A DNA stretch of 64,000 nt, from the NCBI GenBank assembly GCA_028875725.1, contig JAPPCR010000006.1, positions 875,786 to 939,785 on the forward strand, written 5' to 3'. Shown one piece after another: positions 26,581-34,467 of the stretch (within the stretch, counting starts at the first letter, position 1; every line of letters starts with the position of its first letter). The notes under the pieces were generated by a model. That model was given only the letters and a program-made list of their open reading frames with translations. It was not told the origin of the DNA and did not search any database. The translations under genes and the position numbers were made by a program. This stretch comes from Acidobacteriota bacterium (GTDB lineage Bacteria; Acidobacteriota; Thermoanaerobaculia; Multivoradales; Multivoraceae).

Positions 26581-28296
26581 ATGGTGGATCGGCAAGCAGT
26601 GCTTCGACGGACGGTCACTCTCTTCGTTCTCGGCGCCGTGGTGGCGCCGGCGATCGGCCAGGAGCAGCCCTACCGCGCGGTCACCCAGGAGCGGCTGCTC
26701 GCCCCCGAGCCCGAGAACTGGCTGATGTACCGGCGCACTTACGATGGCTGGGGCTACAGCCCGCTCGACCGGATCGACACGTCGAACGTCGCCTCGCTGG
26801 CGCCGGCATGGACCTTCTCGACCAGCATCAACGAGGGCCACCAGGCGCCGCCGATCGTCAACGACGGCACACTGTTCATCACCACGCCGGGCAGCCGCGT
26901 CCTCGCGCTCGACGCCCGGACAGGCGAGCTGCTGTGGCGCTTCGTTCCGGAGCTCCCCGAGGATTTGCAGCAGATGCACCCGACCAACCGCGGTGTCGCG
27001 CTGTGGGGCGACCGGGTCTACGTCGCCACCGTCGACGCCCGCCTCTTCGCGCTCGACGCGCGGACGGGAAGGGTGGCCTGGGAAACGGCGGTCGAGAACT
27101 ACGCCCGCGGCTACTACATGACGCTCGCGCCCCTGGCCGTCGAGGGCAAGGTGATGGTCGGCGTGTCCGGAGGCGAGTGGGGCATCCGCGGTTTCGTCGC
27201 CGCCTACGACGCCGACAGTGGGGACGAACTCTGGAAGACCTACACGATTCCCGGTCCAGGCGAGCCCGGCCATGACAGTTGGTCCGGCGACACCTGGCGG
27301 ACCGGCGGCGTGCCGGTCTGGGTCACCGGCACCTACGACCCGGAACTGAGACTGAGCTACTGGGGTACCGGCAACGGCGGTCCCTGGATGGGCGACGCCC
27401 GGCCGGGCGACAACCTGTACGCCACCTCGGTGCTGGCGCTCGACGTCGACACCGGCGAGTTGAAGGCGCATCACCAGTACCACTGGAACGACAGTTGGGA
27501 CTGGGACGAGGTCGATCCGCCGCTGCTGATCGACGTCGAGCGCGGCGGTTCGACCCGCAAGGCGCTGGTCCATCCTGGGCGCAACGCCTACCTCTGGGTG
27601 CTGGAACGGAGCGCCGACTCGATCGATTTCCTGGACGCGACGCGTTTCGTGTACCAGGACGTGTTCACGTCGATCGACCCGGACACCGGCCGCCCCGAGT
27701 ACGACCCGGCGAAGACCCCGGGCACCGGCGAGCGGGCGGTGTTCTGTCCGTCCTGGTCCGGCGCCAAGAACTGGCCGCCGGCCGCCTGGAACCCGGACAC
27801 GAGGTTGCTCTACATCCCGGCCAACGAGAACACCTGTTCGCACCTCGAAGGGGTCGAGGCGGAGTACCGGCCGGGGCGTACCTTCATGGGCATGGAGGGA
27901 GGCTTCGTGTCGCGGGAGGGCGCCGACCACTACGGCGAGCTCCAGGCCTGGAACCTCGACACCCGGGAGAAGGTCTGGACCGTCGAGTTCGAGCGCAAGT
28001 TGTGGGGGCCGGTCCTGACGACCGGCGGCGGTCTCGTCTTCGTCGGCGGCACGAGCGACCGCTACTTCCGCGCCTTCGATGCGGCGACCGGCGAGCTCCT
28101 GTGGCGCCAGCGGACGAACTCCGGCGTCACCGGCGTGCCGACGGCCTTCGAAGTCGACGGCGTGCAGTACATCGCCGTCCAGTCGGGCTGGGGCGTCGAC
28201 GCGCAGCGTGGCACGAACCACCTGGACGGTGCGATCGGCACCCGGACCTACGTGCCGCAGGGCGGCGTGCTCTGGGTCTTCGCGTTGCCCGACTAG
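26581..28296 (+). CDS. PQQ-dependent alcohol dehydrogenase, probable lanthanide type
   Basis: A 571-residue secreted protein with signal peptide (VTLFVLGAVVAPAIG). It has the eight-bladed quinoprotein repeats (LDARTGELLWRF, LDARTGRVAWET, LDVDTGELKAH). The metal ligands line up as Glu199 (GVSGGEWGIRG), Asn265 (YWGTGNGGPW) and catalytic Asp307, with an extra Asp309 two residues on (SWDWDEVDPP). The D-x-D pair is the mark of XoxF-type, lanthanide-dependent enzymes; calcium enzymes have Ala or similar there. The adjacent Cys-Cys disulfide of methanol dehydrogenases is not obvious. No cytochrome c domain is attached. The coupled Rieske gene may take the electrons. No PQQ synthesis genes are in the window. 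Confidence 0.88.
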   Translation: MVDRQAVLRRTVTLFVLGAVVAPAIGQEQPYRAVTQERLLAPEPENWLMYRRTYDGWGYSPLDRIDTSNVASLAPAWTFSTSINEGHQAPPIVNDGTLFITTPGSRVLALDARTGELLWRFVPELPEDLQQMHPTNRGVALWGDRVYVATVDARLFALDARTGRVAWETAVENYARGYYMTLAPLAVEGKVMVGVSGGEWGIRGFVAAYDADSGDELWKTYTIPGPGEPGHDSWSGDTWRTGGVPVWVTGTYDPELRLSYWGTGNGGPWMGDARPGDNLYATSVLALDVDTGELKAHHQYHWNDSWDWDEVDPPLLIDVERGGSTRKALVHPGRNAYLWVLERSADSIDFLDATRFVYQDVFTSIDPDTGRPEYDPAKTPGTGERAVFCPSWSGAKNWPPAAWNPDTRLLYIPANENTCSHLEGVEAEYRPGRTFMGMEGGFVSREGADHYGELQAWNLDTREKVWTVEFERKLWGPVLTTGGGLVFVGGTSDRYFRAFDAATGELLWRQRTNSGVTGVPTAFEVDGVQYIAVQSGWGVDAQRGTNHLDGAIGTRTYVPQGGVLWVFALPD

Positions 28297-28411
28297 CGGC
28301 TCTGCCCGGAGGAATCGCCGCGGCGGCTGGTGCTGTAGTCTGCCGCCCCCCAAGCCCGGGATCACGGCAAGCCGCCGCTCACCGCAGGACCGACCCGATT
28401 GGAGTTCGCAG

Positions 28412-29506
28412 ATGGAAGTCGCCAGCGCAGACGCCCAGGCACAGGCCGGGGAACGACTCGATGCCCACGTCCGGGACATGATGGAGTGGCACTTCAGCCC
28501 GGAGACCGGAACGCCGTTCTGGCTGGACTTCGCCTCGAAGCTCGACTTCGACCCGCGCAGCGACGTTGCCTGCTACGCGGACCTGCGCAAGTTTCCGCCG
28601 TTCGAGGACGAGTGGCTGCGCGGCGGTCCGGTGCGGCGCTGGGTGCCGAAGGCCATGGCCGACGACCCGATCTACGTGTTCGAGACCGGCGGCACGACGG
28701 GCATTCCGAAGAGCCGCGTGGCGCTCAACGACTTCCGCACGGACTACGAACTGTTCAGCGCGAGCCTGCCGGACGAGCACTTCCCGCCGGGAAGTAACTG
28801 GCTGATGCTGGGGCCGTCGGGCCCGCGCCGCCTGCGCCTGGCGGTGGAGCACCTCTGCCAGTACCGCGGCGGCATCTGCTTCTGCGTCGATCTCGACCCG
28901 CGCTGGGTGATCAAGCTGATCAAGAAGGGCTGGATGGAGCACCTGGAGGCGTACAAGGACCACGTGATCGACCAGGCGCTGGCGGTGCTCTCGGCCGGGC
29001 ACGACATCCAGGCGATGTTCGCGACGCCCAAGCTGCTCGAGTCCCTCTGCCTGGCGCTGGAGGACCGGGGCCAGACTCTCGCGGACACCGGGATCAAGGG
29101 CATCTTCTCGGGGGGCACGGAGTTCACGCCGCAATGGACCCGCTTCGCCGTCGAGGAGCTGCTCGACGGCGTGTACATGACGCCCACCTACGGCAACACC
29201 CTGATGGGCCTGGCCGCGTCGCGGCCGGTCACGGCCGCGGACGGCTACACGATCGCCTACTACGCGCCGCAGCCGCGGGCCGTGCTCGAAGTCGTCGACC
29301 CCGACGACCCCGACCAGGTCGTCGACTACGGCGCCACCGGCCGCGTGCGGCTCACGACGCTGACCCGAGAGTTCTTCGTCCCCGGCTTCCTCGAGCGCGA
29401 CGAGGGCGAGCGGGAGCAGCCCTACGTCGACTACCCCTGGGACGGCGTCAGCGGCGTACGGCCGTTCGCGAGGCTGGCGTCGGCGACGACGGTCGGGGTG
29501 TACTGA
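28412..29506 (+). CDS. AMP-binding acyl-adenylate ligase, short LuxE/PaaK-like
   Basis: A 364-residue protein from ATG 28412, with GGAG 8 bases upstream. Adenylation-enzyme motifs are FETGGTTGIPKSRV (phosphate loop, about 91-104), FSGGTEFTP, PTYGNTLMG (adenine site) and DYGATGRVRLTTLTREF. Compared with phenylacetate-CoA ligase (about 430 residues) it lacks most of the small C-terminal domain, ending soon after the ATGRV motif. The size is closer to LuxE acyl-protein synthetases. It probably activates a carboxylic acid as an acyl-AMP and passes it to CoA or a protein thiol. The ALDH-fold protein at 24427 is a candidate partner (inference). Confidence 0.8.
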   Translation: MEVASADAQAQAGERLDAHVRDMMEWHFSPETGTPFWLDFASKLDFDPRSDVACYADLRKFPPFEDEWLRGGPVRRWVPKAMADDPIYVFETGGTTGIPKSRVALNDFRTDYELFSASLPDEHFPPGSNWLMLGPSGPRRLRLAVEHLCQYRGGICFCVDLDPRWVIKLIKKGWMEHLEAYKDHVIDQALAVLSAGHDIQAMFATPKLLESLCLALEDRGQTLADTGIKGIFSGGTEFTPQWTRFAVEELLDGVYMTPTYGNTLMGLAASRPVTAADGYTIAYYAPQPRAVLEVVDPDDPDQVVDYGATGRVRLTTLTREFFVPGFLERDEGEREQPYVDYPWDGVSGVRPFARLASATTVGVY

Positions 29507-29622
29507 CGTGTCGGCAGCTTCGGCGGCGGCGCGGGCTTCAGGCTGACGGGCGGCGTGGGCACCGGGCCTAGAGTGGGCCACGAAGATCTTGGAGGCCAGA
29601 TCGTCACTATGGGGAGACAGCG

Positions 29623-30945
29623 ATGAACTCGCGAGAGGCTGCGGGACTTCCTCTCTATCCTGAACTTCGCTGGGTAACGCTCGGGGCGATACGCCGCCTT
29701 CCGATGCCGGCGACGAACGACGAGATCGACGAGGCGGTGGGGACGAACCTGAAGATGACTCCAGTTCAGCGCGCTGTACGAGCTGCCAATGGAGCTAAGT
29801 CGGAACTCGGGTTTCGGGTGAGCTTCTGCCGATCGCAGTTGAAGATCGTCGGCGCCCTGAAGAGTGAACGTCGGGGCTATTGGCGGCTGACTTCGGAAGG
29901 CGTCGATATGGATGAGGAGACGGTCGAACGGCGTTGGGCGGAGTACCTCCGTGACCGCCGCCAGGAGAAGCTCGGGCGAGCGACGCGCCGGCAAGTCCGG
30001 AGCTCCGCCGCAACGGGGGCGCACGGCAGCGCCGATGACGACGAACCAGGGGAAGCCGCTTGGAACGACGAACTACTCAGTCGGCTTCTGGACATGTCGC
30101 CGGGTGCGTTCGAGCGGCTTGCGCAAGAGCTTCTGCGCTCGTCTGGTTTCGAGGCCGTCAAGGTAATCGGAGGCAGCGGGGACGGAGGCATTGATGGGAC
30201 GGCCTTGTACCGCTTCTCCCTGATCTCCTTTCCGGTGTACTTCCAATGTAAGAGGCACAAGGGAACCGTAGGTGCGCCCGTGGTAAGGGACTTCCGAGGC
30301 GCCATGGCGGGACGCGGCGACAGGGGCCTCATCATCACCACGGGCTCATTCACTCCTGACGCCAAGCGCGAGGCCACCCGAGACGGGGCTACCCCTCTCG
30401 ATCTCATCGATGGCGACAACCTCTGTGAACTCCTGAAGGAGCGGGAACTAGGCGTTGTGGTCAGGAAGCGTACTGTCGAAGACGTAACGATCGACAGCGA
30501 GTACTTCAATCGATTCGAGGGTGCCTCGAAGGCGGCTCAAGGTACTCCCCAAAAGTCCGAAGGCGGTGTCAAAACCCCGTCAACCGAGCGCACGCGTCGC
30601 TCTTCTCCTCGGGCGGCTCGATGGTCGTATCTCGGTGAGGGCCGATCGGAGAAGACCGCCGCCGACATGTACGAGCACATCGTCGGCCAGCTATACAACG
30701 ATTGCGGCGGTGTCTCCTTCTACCGGAAGTTCCGGGACGAGATTGCAACGACCAAGCGCTCCCACATCGGTGAGTCGCCCAGGGAGGCCGACCCAGAGGA
30801 GCGGTCGATAAGGTCGCTGCCGGGTGGCTGGTATCTGAACGTCCATTCCCCCAACCAGCAGAAGCGGAAGTGGATCCAAGCTGCCTGCGAGTGCGCCAGC
30901 ATCGAGTTCGGCAAGGAACTGATCGTAGAGTTTCGGCCCGAGTGA
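29623..30945 (+). CDS. Mrr-type restriction endonuclease with extra C-terminal domain
   Basis: A 440-residue protein from ATG 29623, with GGGGAGA just upstream. Residues about 10-110 form the Mrr N-terminal winged-helix domain. A charged linker follows. The Mrr catalytic domain (about 155-275) contains FERLAQELLRSSGFEAV (Glu169), GGSGDGGIDG (Asp191) and YFQCKR (Gln208-Cys-Lys210), the PD-(D/E)xK nuclease core. The last 130 residues, after an S/T/R-rich linker, are not Mrr and I do not recognise them (SEKTAADMYEHIVGQLYNDC...). Mrr enzymes cut modified DNA. Codon third positions look less GC-biased than in nearby housekeeping genes, which suggests transfer. No methylase is adjacent. Confidence 0.85.
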   Translation: MNSREAAGLPLYPELRWVTLGAIRRLPMPATNDEIDEAVGTNLKMTPVQRAVRAANGAKSELGFRVSFCRSQLKIVGALKSERRGYWRLTSEGVDMDEETVERRWAEYLRDRRQEKLGRATRRQVRSSAATGAHGSADDDEPGEAAWNDELLSRLLDMSPGAFERLAQELLRSSGFEAVKVIGGSGDGGIDGTALYRFSLISFPVYFQCKRHKGTVGAPVVRDFRGAMAGRGDRGLIITTGSFTPDAKREATRDGATPLDLIDGDNLCELLKERELGVVVRKRTVEDVTIDSEYFNRFEGASKAAQGTPQKSEGGVKTPSTERTRRSSPRAARWSYLGEGRSEKTAADMYEHIVGQLYNDCGGVSFYRKFRDEIATTKRSHIGESPREADPEERSIRSLPGGWYLNVHSPNQQKRKWIQAACECASIEFGKELIVEFRPE

Positions 30946-30978
30946 CACGAGAATCTGCCCGTTCATCCGTTGGCGGCG

Positions 30979-31995
30979 TCAGTCGTCGCCGGCGTGTCGC
31001 GGCTCAAGTGGAGCGTGTTCGAACTCTCCGGGAAGTCCTTTAATTCGGGGGCCGAGCACCGCCTTCATGGCGGCCGCGGCCTTGTTCAGTTCGCGCAGTC
31101 GCTCCTTGTCTGGCTCGTCGAGACTGACGTCAACCGAGTAGGTCACGCCCCAACGGCCGTTGCCTGAGCGATCGTCCCACCAGTGGAGCTCCCGCTGCGG
31201 CCCGGCGGCGGCGAACTCGCGGGCAATGTCATCGGAGTCCGCCCTCAGTTCGTCATACGCCCCGAGCCATGTTCCCGGCTTGTTTCGGGGCTTCGTGTTT
31301 GTCACGACGATACGGGCTTCGCCGTGCTTGACCGCGACGCGGTAGAGCAGCCTCTGCCCACGAGCCGGAGTGGTCCGATCCGCGGCCACGTTTGGTGAGA
31401 GACCCTTGAACGGCGAGTCGATCCCATCTTCGTTCGCTTGGGCAAACAGTGCGGCCTGAAAGGCGCGCCTCTTGATCTGTAACGGCTTGAGCGCGCCATC
31501 AGCTTCGTCACTTCCGGAGCCTTCGCCGGTTACGCCGCCGTCGGGCGGTGATGCCACAACTTCGAAGACCGGCGCGGGAAGAGAATCCCCGATCCTGATT
31601 GCCCTCACCTCAACCATCCAGATCCTGACCGTTCCGGCCTCGTTCAGTCTTTCCACCGCCTTGACGTGCTCGTCGCGGGCGTTCTCGACTATCCAGATGC
31701 CCTGGCTGATCTCCTGTTCGGGGTGAGCGATGTAGGTCAGGAGTTGACCGAAGTGCTTGTGGTCGCTCGGTCCGTACTGATTCTCTAGTGCCACGCTGTC
31801 GTCGTAGGTTTCGGCGACGATATCGATGCGAAAGGCACCCGCCGGTTGCTCGCTGCGGGCGTCCTTGAGACCGATGCCGAGAACCCGGTCGAGTTCCCCG
31901 ATGTTCGTCGTGAGCCACGGAGTGAAGTCAGCGTCTTCCTTCGGCCACACTCTGCGGAGGGCGACCGGACTCACCGTGCCGATCTTTGTCGTCAT
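30979..31995 (-). CDS. DUF4268 protein with N-terminal nuclease-like domain
   Basis: A 338-residue protein on the opposite strand to Mrr. The N-terminal part has FRIDIVAETYDDSVALENQYG followed by DHKHFGQLLTYIA, the conserved pattern of DUF4268-associated domains; Asp58 and the Glu71-Asn-Gln73 pair fit a PD-(D/E)xK-like nuclease core. A linker (about 150-165) leads to the C-terminal DUF4268 domain, seen in ELHWWDDRSGNGRWGVTYSVDV and LRELNKAAAAMKAVLG. The biochemical function is unknown. Members are common in defence and mobile regions. It converges on Mrr with a 33-base gap. Confidence 0.8.
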   Translation of the reverse strand: MTTKIGTVSPVALRRVWPKEDADFTPWLTTNIGELDRVLGIGLKDARSEQPAGAFRIDIVAETYDDSVALENQYGPSDHKHFGQLLTYIAHPEQEISQGIWIVENARDEHVKAVERLNEAGTVRIWMVEVRAIRIGDSLPAPVFEVVASPPDGGVTGEGSGSDEADGALKPLQIKRRAFQAALFAQANEDGIDSPFKGLSPNVAADRTTPARGQRLLYRVAVKHGEARIVVTNTKPRNKPGTWLGAYDELRADSDDIAREFAAAGPQRELHWWDDRSGNGRWGVTYSVDVSLDEPDKERLRELNKAAAAMKAVLGPRIKGLPGEFEHAPLEPRHAGDD

Positions 31996-32093
31996 CGTCC
32001 GACCCTACTCCCGTCCCGCTTCATGCGGCAGACACGGGAGCATCGCTCGGTCCTCGGCGGCGTCTCCTCCAGCCGTTCGGCTGAGCAGGGAAG

Positions 32094-32507
32094 TCAGAGC
32101 ACCTTCCTGAAGGCGCCGGCGGCGCTGATCGTGACAATCCACGGACCTATCAGTTCGGTATCGACGATGCTCTCGATCTTCGGCCACGCGATCATGATCG
32201 CCCGCAACATCCGGAGTCGGTTGGCGCGCCGGTCGGTGAGCACAAGGAGTCGCGCGTCGGCCGAACGTATGGCCGCCACTTCTGAAGCTCGGTGCCGGAT
32301 CCCTTTGTCCTTGGTGACCAGGACATGCCCGAGTTCGGTCTGTTCGGCGATCCATGTCTTGTCCGGGACTTTCCGCTGCGCCGGGTAGTGATCATCGTGG
32401 GAGACCGCGCGTACACGCACGGCTTGGAGAGCCTGCGGCACGGCTTTGCCGATCGAGCGGTCGAAGAAGAACGTCGGGCAAGAGTCGTCCTCGGGCTCAA
32501 CCGGCAT
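32094..32507 (-). CDS. VapC45-like PIN toxin
   Basis: A 137-residue protein, 31 bases downstream of its antitoxin. It has the shape of the VapC45 PIN-like group: TFFFDRSIGKAVPQAL with a conserved Asp near 16, WIAEQTELGHVLVTKDKGIRHR with an Asp near 67, then a helical end. The size matches the about 138-residue VapC45 of Mycobacterium tuberculosis. PIN-like toxins are RNA nucleases. This is the second toxin-antitoxin pair in the window and belongs to a different group from the one at 23.7 kb. Confidence 0.8.
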   Translation of the reverse strand: MPVEPEDDSCPTFFFDRSIGKAVPQALQAVRVRAVSHDDHYPAQRKVPDKTWIAEQTELGHVLVTKDKGIRHRASEVAAIRSADARLLVLTDRRANRLRMLRAIMIAWPKIESIVDTELIGPWIVTISAAGAFRKVL

Positions 32508-32538
32508 CGGAGATCAATCGCCTCGTAGCTGGGCCGGA

Positions 32539-33204
32539 CTACGCGGCCCGTCTGGCCGCTCGTTCCCAAGCCACGGCAGTCTCGACCTCGGACCTCTCCA
32601 GTGAGAAGTCCTCGGCAATGGCGTCGAGCCCCTCGCCGGCCTCCAGGCGTTCGAAGAGGACATCGGTTCGGACCCCCGAGCCCGCGACAACCGGAAGACC
32701 CCAGCCGAAGCGCGGATCCAGCATGACGTCGTGTCGATCATCGAGCCAGAGCCTCGAAGGATCACCGTGGTCATCGAAGACGAGCGACTTGAAGTGCTCC
32801 TGGACCGCGTCCGGCCAAACGAGCTGACCGCCGCCGGTGACGTCCAAGAGCATGGGCGCCTCGCTGGCCTCCTGCAGTTCGATGAACAGGGCCTTCCCGT
32901 CAGTCTCGAAGTCGGGCTTCAGGAGCGGCCGCTCGAATCCGGACAGATGCTCGCTGACGAAGTCCAGCGCGAGGCGGACTCGTTGCATGGAAACGCCTCT
33001 TCGGCGATACGCATCGAGGAAGCGTGCTTCGACGACGTTGAAGAAGCTGAGGATCAGTGGGGCGTCGGCGCCGCCGTCGGCAGCCAGCACGGGAGGCTTG
33101 CCGGTGGGCCAGCCGCAGAACCAAGTCCGCAGCGTAGGGGTGGGCATCCCGACGATCTTCGCCGCCTCAGCGAGCGGGTAGCGGGGTTCAATACCGTGCT
33201 GCAT
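32539..33204 (-). CDS. VapB45-like antitoxin with DUF433
   Basis: A 221-residue protein from ATG 33204. The N-terminus has a MerR-like helix-turn-helix (PRYPLAEAAKIVGMPTPTLRTWF). A middle helical region (FNVVEARFLDAYRRRGVSMQRVRLAL) follows, and the C-terminal DUF433 domain is seen in GLPVVAGSGVRTDVLFERLEAGEGLDAIAEDFSLERSEVETAVAWE. This order and length match VapB45-type antitoxins, which are unusually large. It should bind its own promoter; an inverted repeat lies 73-91 bases upstream. Confidence 0.83.
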   Translation of the reverse strand: MQHGIEPRYPLAEAAKIVGMPTPTLRTWFCGWPTGKPPVLAADGGADAPLILSFFNVVEARFLDAYRRRGVSMQRVRLALDFVSEHLSGFERPLLKPDFETDGKALFIELQEASEAPMLLDVTGGGQLVWPDAVQEHFKSLVFDDHGDPSRLWLDDRHDVMLDPRFGWGLPVVAGSGVRTDVLFERLEAGEGLDAIAEDFSLERSEVETAVAWERAARRAA

Positions 33205-33277
33205 CGGAGTACTTCTCTTCGTTGGCCGCTCTCACTGACCGTCTGCTGGGACCGTGGCTGGCGAGAGACAGGACCAA

Positions 33278-33295
33278 CATAGCAGACCGGCTATG
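33278..33295 (-). promoter_or_regulatory. Candidate operator of the vapBC45-like operon
   Basis: CATAGC-6 bases-GCTATG, a perfect 6-bp inverted repeat, lies 73-91 bases before the antitoxin start. On the minus strand its right arm runs into TATGTT, a possible -10 box; no good -35 box is seen. Autoregulation is inferred. Confidence 0.35.
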
Positions 33296-33371
33296 AGCGG
33301 CGTCTATCGGGGGAAGTAGCCAGTAGTCGCGGCTGAAGGTTGACCCGTTTGGTGGTGTAGGGTGCCGGACA

Positions 33372-34445
33372 GTGAGAGCGAGAGCGCGCCCGCTTGCCGA
33401 GCACCCCCCAACAAGGGCTACTCGTTGCCGAGAAGGCGCCCGGTCGCTCGCCGCCAAGGGGTTGTACGTAGCTCGGCGGTCAGCCAGAAAGGTCACCGTG
33501 GCGGCGGCCCTGTCGGTGGTCCTGACTCCTGCCGTCAGCGGACAAGAGCCAGGGTTGCCCCTCAGCGAGCCGATCGCGGGTCACCGCGTCCTGCGAGCGG
33601 AACTTGACCAGGCCCCGAACCCTGATCTGGAGCGCGACCTGGAGTCGTGGACCGAGATCTGTAGTCACGACGATCTGACGGGTGAGATCGCGAGTTGCTA
33701 CCTGCAGTCCCCCATGTACTCGGAGGCATCCTCGACCGCTTCGGGGTTCTTCACTGCCTTGCTGCACGTCGAGTGCGACGGTGAGGTGTGGGTCGGTGCG
33801 ACGCGGGGGCAGACCAACTCTAAGGGTGTGCCGGTCGTCGGTTCGGCTGAGGACATGCGGCCCACACGGGCGGTCGTCGGAGGTGTCGTACAGGATGCTG
33901 CCGACCCGGCCCGCAACACCCTGTTCGTCAGTGACTCGGCGACGTGGGCCGGCACCACACTCGCCTTCGAGGCCCGGCACCCTGACAACTCAACGGCGGT
34001 CTGGCGGCTTCCGTTCGGCGAATCGGAACAGCACGTCGTCGAGTCATTCCTGAACGGCCCCGCTTGCCCTCGAGTGGAACCTGAGCCGACCTTGCCCGAA
34101 CCGACGCCATCGTCCGAGCCGGTCATCGTTGATCCGGTACGGATCAGCGGCACCGATCCGCCGTTCCCGAAGTCAGCCCGAAGAGCGGGTGTTCGAGGCT
34201 CTCTGTCACTTCGGCTCACGATCTCCGAAACCGGCGATGTCGTGAACGTCGAGGTCACGCGAGAGGTCTACTTCGGCCGGTCCGGCCGAGAACGAGACCT
34301 CGAGAAGAAGCGCCGACAAGCTGCCCAGGAGCAAACCACCAAAGCGGCAGTGGCGACCATTCGGCAGTGGAAGTACCGGCCCGCTACGGCGGATGGCCAA
34401 CCGGTCAGCGTTTACTTCGACGTGACGCTGACATACGGCCTATAG
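33372..34445 (+). CDS. Secreted protein with C-terminal TonB domain
   Basis: A 357-residue frame from GTG 33372; a later TTG at 33462 would give a shorter signal sequence, and neither has a clear ribosome site. A basic region and hydrophobic stretch (VTVAAALSVVLTPAVSGQ) suggest export. The middle part (about 75-235) has four cysteines and no family I recognise. A Pro/Glu linker leads to a TonB C-terminal domain (about 255-357): PPFPKSARRAGVRGSLSLRLTIS and IRQWKYRPATADGQPVSVYF. It lacks an obvious membrane anchor other than the signal region, unlike classical TonB. It may be a TonB-family regulator or periplasmic protein in this accessory region. Confidence 0.7.
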   Translation: MRARARPLAEHPPTRATRCREGARSLAAKGLYVARRSARKVTVAAALSVVLTPAVSGQEPGLPLSEPIAGHRVLRAELDQAPNPDLERDLESWTEICSHDDLTGEIASCYLQSPMYSEASSTASGFFTALLHVECDGEVWVGATRGQTNSKGVPVVGSAEDMRPTRAVVGGVVQDAADPARNTLFVSDSATWAGTTLAFEARHPDNSTAVWRLPFGESEQHVVESFLNGPACPRVEPEPTLPEPTPSSEPVIVDPVRISGTDPPFPKSARRAGVRGSLSLRLTISETGDVVNVEVTREVYFGRSGRERDLEKKRRQAAQEQTTKAAVATIRQWKYRPATADGQPVSVYFDVTLTYGL

Positions 34446-34467
34446 GGTCCGCCCACTGGCTAGCGAG

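Noticed and set aside
26425-28479. Minus-strand ORF of 684 codons opposite the PQQ dehydrogenase
   Set aside because: Antisense shadow of a clearly conserved gene.
29507-29625. In-frame open stretch of 39 codons after the adenylate ligase stop
   Set aside because: I considered a read-through or disrupted C-terminus, but the sequence is Gly-rich, matches no ligase C-terminal domain and runs into the Mrr ribosome site.
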